A DNA stretch of 64,000 nucleotides from Nageia nagi (lineage: Eukaryota > Pinophyta), in assembly GCA_050084985.1 (NCBI GenBank), contig JBITNC010000001.1:15624001-15688000 (forward strand), read 5' to 3'. Of this stretch, positions 48,201-54,200 are shown piece after piece; within the stretch, counting starts at the first letter, position 1, and each line of letters opens with the position of its first letter. The translations under genes were made by a program, and so were the position numbers. The notes beneath the pieces were generated by a model. The model did not search any database. It was given only the letters and a program-made list of their open reading frames with translations, and had not been told where the DNA came from.

Positions 48201-51200
48201 TACCTCTTTGAAGTCTAGCCAGTATTCGACCTCATTCTCACTTTTTCTTTTCTTTAAAACATATGGCAACTTTCGAACTATTGTAAGATAAAATACCTCA
48301 GTCCCTACAAAAAATGTGAGTTAACAGTTATTACCTCTACTACACCACTCAGCTGATTTTCAAACAAGACCTACCAATTTAAAGCTCGTATTAACGACAC
48401 GAGTTTTCTGATAGAAACCTTAGGGTATCAGTCCTTACAAGCAGAGTTCAGTAACGCGTTCTCACCTACATGCTGGGTCGCTTTCCCCTCTTGATCGTAT
48501 AGGCGATCCCTGAGTAAGAGGAAAGGTTTCCTTCCCAACAAGTGTATGTAGAAATGTTGATGCATTCGTCCATACTAGGCATCTAGTTGCGATAGTGATC
48601 ATGTGGAAGACTCCTAAGAGATGTACACCCGTAAAAACATCAAGAAGAGCAAGCATGAGTAAAAAACGGTGGAGCCCTTGCTCCATGGTTGTTGCCAAGA
48701 CTTCCCTAAGCTCAACATTGGGTGCCAAACTCCTATTTCCAATGTGGGGCTCCAATTCTTCCTTATATCTAAGGTGGGGTTCTAGACTCGTTCCAGGCCC
48801 AATGTGAGGTGTTGTGGCCCCTCCATGCTGAACTGAGAATGCCAAGATTCTTCTATTTCCATCGTTGGGTGCCCAAGTCCTTTCAGTTCCAACATGGGAT
48901 GACAAGACTCCCTCGTGCCCAACATGGGATGCCAAGGCTCCCTCATGTCCAAGGTCAGGTTCCCAATCCTCTCCAGGTCCAATGTGGGATGCCAAGACTC
49001 CTCTATGTCCATTGTTAGGTGCCCAAACCTATCCAGGACCAACGTGGGGTACCAAAACTCCTATGTGCTCAACGTTGGGTGTCCAGACCTCTTTAGGCCC
49101 AACATGGGATACCAAAATTCCTCCATGTCTAATGTTGGTTCCCTAAGCCTCTCTAGGCCCAACGTGGGGTGTAAGTGCTCCTTACTGCTCAATGTTAGGT
49201 ATCAAGGCCCTGTAATGTTCCTTTTATTTTTATTGCTCAAGTGAATGCTCAAAACACAGAAATAAACTTGCAGCCAAGGAACAATGTCAAAACTTAGAAA
49301 AATATGCAAAATAATGGAGAGAATCAGCCAAGGAATTTTATTAAAAAAATGATGTCAAACCAATACAATAGCTGAAGTGCCACAAATGCAGATCCAAGCT
49401 CACAAAAATGCCACAAATTGGCTAGATCTGAAAATGATGCAACAAAATGAGGCTAGGCTCCCATGCAAGGCCTCCAACCCTCAAGATCTCTCCAAGAAAT
49501 CGCTACCTCCAACTCTAGATGTGCAAGCATCCCCAAGATTGAGGCCCACAACTCCTGAAGTCTCCCAAGCAATAGCTACCTTTAGCTCTAGGTGTACAAA
49601 CACCCCCAAGACTACGGCCCACAACCCTTGAGATCCAAATATGCATGAACACGTGCACACTTGGGTTGAGAAAGGAATCTCCTTCACTCAAAAATAATAA
49701 AATAGATGATCCACAAGCTTACTCAAATGGGATGCCCACTTCCCGTTTATAAGCTCATAGTCTAATTTGGAGTTGACATCTCCCAACCCTAAAATCACTT
49801 AAAGTGCCCTATTACAAAATAAAAATATAAAACATAAATAAACACAACTTAAGTTATGTCTCCTAGTCACATGAACTCCTTTTTCACTTTTATAATTAAG
49901 TGTAGGAGACATTTACAAAAAATATTTATTTTTGGTACATTACAGATGTACAAAATATTACTCAAAAGATGCTCAATTGTGGATCCAAACAAATCATCCA
50001 AGTGTTCCCTAAGGTTGGATGTCTTAATACAAGTGCAAGATCTCACTACAAATGGCCCAAAGGGCTAGATGTTTGGCTCATAGGACCAAATCTACAACTC
50101 CACAAGCTCATTATATACCAAGAAGGCTAACATCACACATCTAGGGCCTCAAACCCTTGGATCTTAGATGGTGGAATGGTAGCAACACTTCCTCAGACTT
50201 GGACACTCCACCAAAGGGCTCTTCCCATGCCTGGAACTGAAGAGAAGCGATGCCTCGGTATACCACTAGATGGGACTAAGGGTTTTCATCCTTAGACCTA
50301 GATCTAGCAAGGACCCTATTAAACCCTCCCTTGATGGGTTTTTGTCCAACAAAAGGAATAGAGACGACTCCATGCCAAACTCACAATTAGAAGATGTCAA
50401 ATATATCAAAAGATGTCTTCTCAATGTTGCGCTAGACAATTATATAGGTGACGCCTCACTTTGGATGCCTAGATCTCACGTAGGAGTCATCAAGAATTTG
50501 GCACCTTAATTCAAACACATGGATTAGCCTTGTAATCATGCCTTGGGATCTCAACTATCATATATAACATCATCTAATCATGCCTATCTATCCCTAGGAG
50601 GGAAACATCCCACATTGGGGCTCACAATTGGTCACTTAGACCCACAAGTCTCCTATCTTAGGTTACAAACATGCTTAAGAATACATTAAGTGACAATTAA
50701 ATACTCTTAACTATCAAATGACTCCTAAATTACATCAAGTCATGTTTAGATGGGAGGTGTCAAGCCTCAAGTGGACCTCATGGGTCTTTGCAAGTAAGAA
50801 AAAGGAACGAGAATAAATTTGAAACATTACAATTCCGGACAATCAAATAAGTCAAAAGGTTCCCCTTCTATTTTGAAATCATTGAACTATTTTGAGGCAT
50901 ACTCTTTAATGGCTTCCTCCGAGTTTTCTGATTATAGATTACAAAATCCGTATGCACCAAAACCCTCTTTCCCCTCTACTTGGTTATCAAGACTTCATCC
51001 CTAGGAAATATTGAAACTCCTATAGAATATGAAGAGTAATCCACCAGATCAATCTCTTCCTCAACCATTCAAACCAAGTTTTTTCCTATCCTCTTGACTT
51101 TTAACTTCTGAAACGTTGCAACCAAATATCCAATCGTCTCTCCTGCACCACCCTTTTTATACTCCCAAAGATTTTCTCCAAACCTGCCTCATTAGCTAAG

Positions 51201-54200
51201 AGGGCTGTTGAAATTGACGGAGCTTGTTGGAAAGTAGATAAAAGCCTAGAGGAAACCAAAAAACAAAGAGAGAAGAAGCCTTTTCCAGCAAGAGAAGCCA
51301 AAAGCCCCCCACTCAACAGCAACTGGAACATAAGAAGATTAAAGATAGTCTCCCTGACCATATGCTGGCACTGGCATCAGAGAAATCTGGTCCGAAGCTT
51401 GAAGCAACTATGTTGCTTAGAAAGATTCTACAAATGGCTGGAAGTCCACTCGTTTATGAAATTTTATATGAGGGTTTTGTTAATTTCTTTGTGGATTTTC
51501 TCAGAATGGATGAATCCCATCAACTTCAGCTTGAGGCAGTCTGGGCTTTGACAATCCTTGCTTAGGAAGGATCACCGTATGCAATAAAAGTGATGGAGCA
51601 TGGAGAACCTTCTTAACATTTCCACGAAACAACAGGTTTTTGCGGCTTGGGAAGTTCATCTGTGCATTCGTTTAAATTTACAGACTTGGTGCTTTGTCAC
51701 AATGCTCTAAGGGCACTCTTGACCTAAGTAGAAAGTGATCAAAATTCCACCATGTCAAGGGGGAGAACCTCCCCGTGGGTGCTCTCTATTCTCTATAACT
51801 ATACTTACAAATGATTCAATGAAAGAATAAAAGCACTGACAGCTAGTGGAGTGTGCGCGATGCTTGTTGAGTTTCTTCCGCATTCTTCTCCGAGTGTTGT
51901 TTGGCGATTTAAAACATCACAAGACAGTACACGATTACAGAAGCGAATCCCAGCTTCTTGCCTAGCCCGACAGACTGTTGGTCTGCTTCAGCTCTTGGTT
52001 CTTACCCCTCGCCCTGTTTTTTCTGGCTCGGCTAAGCCCGTTCAGACCTGTCCAACCGGCCTGTTCAGCTTTTCTGTCCTCTCCGTCTCGATTGCTAGTC
52101 TGGAACCCTGGCTCCTTCCGACCATCTCTTACTATGGCTTTTTTTTTTTTTGAGAAAAGCCATCTCTTGCCCTGTTATTATTGATGTTGTTCAAATCATT
52201 TCTGGAATGGTTATCCAGCAGAATCCATGTCCTTTCAACTCCATATAGCACTGCGGTCTAGAATGTTTACCCTAGCTTGTCTGCATTATGGCTGTGGAGC
52301 TTTTCTTGACCCTGCAACAAGCTTTTCCAGAATGTTTAACCACTGCAAAACCTATTTAATGAGAGCAGATCTGACTTTCCACCCTATCACCACTGCACTG
52401 GAGCTTCTGTTTTATGCTGCAACCTTCATATTTTTGTAATGTTCAGACCTCAACTCCTGGACTCCATGTCTCTTTGCCTGTAAATGCTACAAAAGTTTTC
52501 CTCACGACACACACAGCTTCAGCTTTGATCCAATACCAAAATTTTCTCATGAAGCACACACTTTCAGCTCCATTCCAACGCAAACACAAAGCTTGAGCTC
52601 TGCTCCAATATGAATACAAAGCTTCAGCTCTGCTCCAATGTGAACACACAGCTTCAGCTTCATTCCTGGTTTCAATGCCTGTGCATCTAATATTTTCTCT
52701 AGGTTTTCTGAATGCCAGCGCAGACTTTTAAATTCTGCTCCAATGCCAACACACAGCTTCAGTTCTACTACTTTTCCATGATGCAAACTGTTACAGTTAC
52801 TTTGAAGGCGAAAGCCCTTGTCTCCATTCCCATTGTAACAGTACTCTGGATTCAAATCTGCAAACCAATATGTTATTTGAATCAGTTATCATATCCTAGC
52901 TGGATGAGAAATCTGTTGACATTTTTATACTTATTTTTTCAATAGCTGGTTGGGCATTTCTATTAACAAACTGATCTACCTGTTATTTGTACTGGTTGCT
53001 GAAAATACTCTCCTTTTTCCGCATCTTGACCAAGCTCTCCTCTGCAGGGTGTTGCTATGCCTGCTATGAATAATATACTTTCCAAGTGGATCCCTGTAAG
53101 TGAAAGGAGCAGATCACTAGCACTGGTATATAGTGGAATGTATCTTGGTTCAGTAACAGGCTTGGCCTTTTCTCCAATACTAATCCAGAGATATAGTTGG
53201 AGTTCAGTCTTCTATTCATTTGGCTTCATTGGAACCATATGGTTTGCCTTGTGGCAGCGGATTGTAAGTCTATTAAAAGCATGCATTTATTTACTTGATT
53301 ATTTTTTTATTTCGGAAAAGATAGTTGCTGGTGATGCTTCTTGTTTGATTCGGGAGATAAAGTGTTCTTTGTTATATAAGATTGGACATACAAATTTGCA
53401 TTTCTAATAATTTTTTGATAGAATTATTTCCAATATAGGATTTTTTTAAATGACATCATTTACCATCTTTTTTAGATAAGAAGATGACCGACTAGAACTA
53501 TATTATACAATATGCCAGTGTTAGCAGTTTTTAATAAAAAAAATAGAAAATCTTTGATTCAACTGTTACGAGTATCGCCTGATCTGTACTAAATGGATTA
53601 TATCCTATTACTGATTCTGTCCATTACTTGTGAGAGGTGCCTCTTTTTGAGAGTGTTTGTATGGTGGTACATGGTTCTTAATGTTTATGTTGAATGCTTG
53701 AGGGTTGTTTTAGTGAACACAACTGGTTTCTAGATTTAGTCTTTAGACGGTTATTGTGCTTGGAAACAAGGTTATTCCTAAGGATCGGCCCAAGAAAAAG
53801 CCTATAGGAAAATCTGTTTCAAAATTTGGGGGAAAATATAGCCTTCAAAGTATTATGTATAAGTAGATACATACCATATGTTGATTTTTTGGTGATTGGA
53901 TACATAAAATTAATACCTGGCTATATTTTTAGGGCGAATGGCCTCCTTTCTGGGGGTTCAAATATAAGCCAATTTGAAAATCTTAAAATCCTAATTTTCA
54001 CTTGTAAGAGCTGATTAGCCGCTAGGAAAAACACTGCTTGGAAACAAGATTTTGCATTCAATAAATATACTTCAGGTAGTCATAATTATCATTTCTGGGG
54101 CAGTTGTTTACTAGATTTTAAAAGCTTTCTGTAGCATCTACTCTGTGGAATTGTATATTTACTCGAAAACTCTTAATGGCTGTCGTATGCGAGGGTGGGC

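Larger units (their letters stand above)
44572..48540 (+). mobile_element. 3.97-kb solo LTR (copy H)
   Basis: It starts TGTTGTGCCCGCACAACA and ends TTCCTTCCCAACA, with a perfect AGTGT target duplication (44567-44571, 48541-48545). It holds the two-hairpin terminus, a GAGCTC-rich repeat, a 182-bp hairpin array, a TATA box (47612-47619) and about 0.9 kb of U5-like sequence. There is no ORF. Its U5 end is homologous to the minus-strand LTR end at 57461. With termini and target site defined, it anchors the interpretation of the other giant LTRs. Confidence 0.88.
40647..53047 (+). other. Intron 4, 12.4 kb, filled with retroelements
   Basis: This phase-0 intron lies between exons 4 and 5. The first about 310 bp show nothing. 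The rest holds a Ty3 gag with nested LTR, several LTRs, a 3.97-kb solo LTR, a pseudogene and minisatellites, annotated separately. Confidence 0.9.

Noticed and set aside
48462-48995. 177-codon minus-strand frame
   Set aside because: It is the translation of a 30-bp minisatellite whose period is a multiple of three, giving a ten-residue repeat. It crosses an LTR boundary and has no family similarity.
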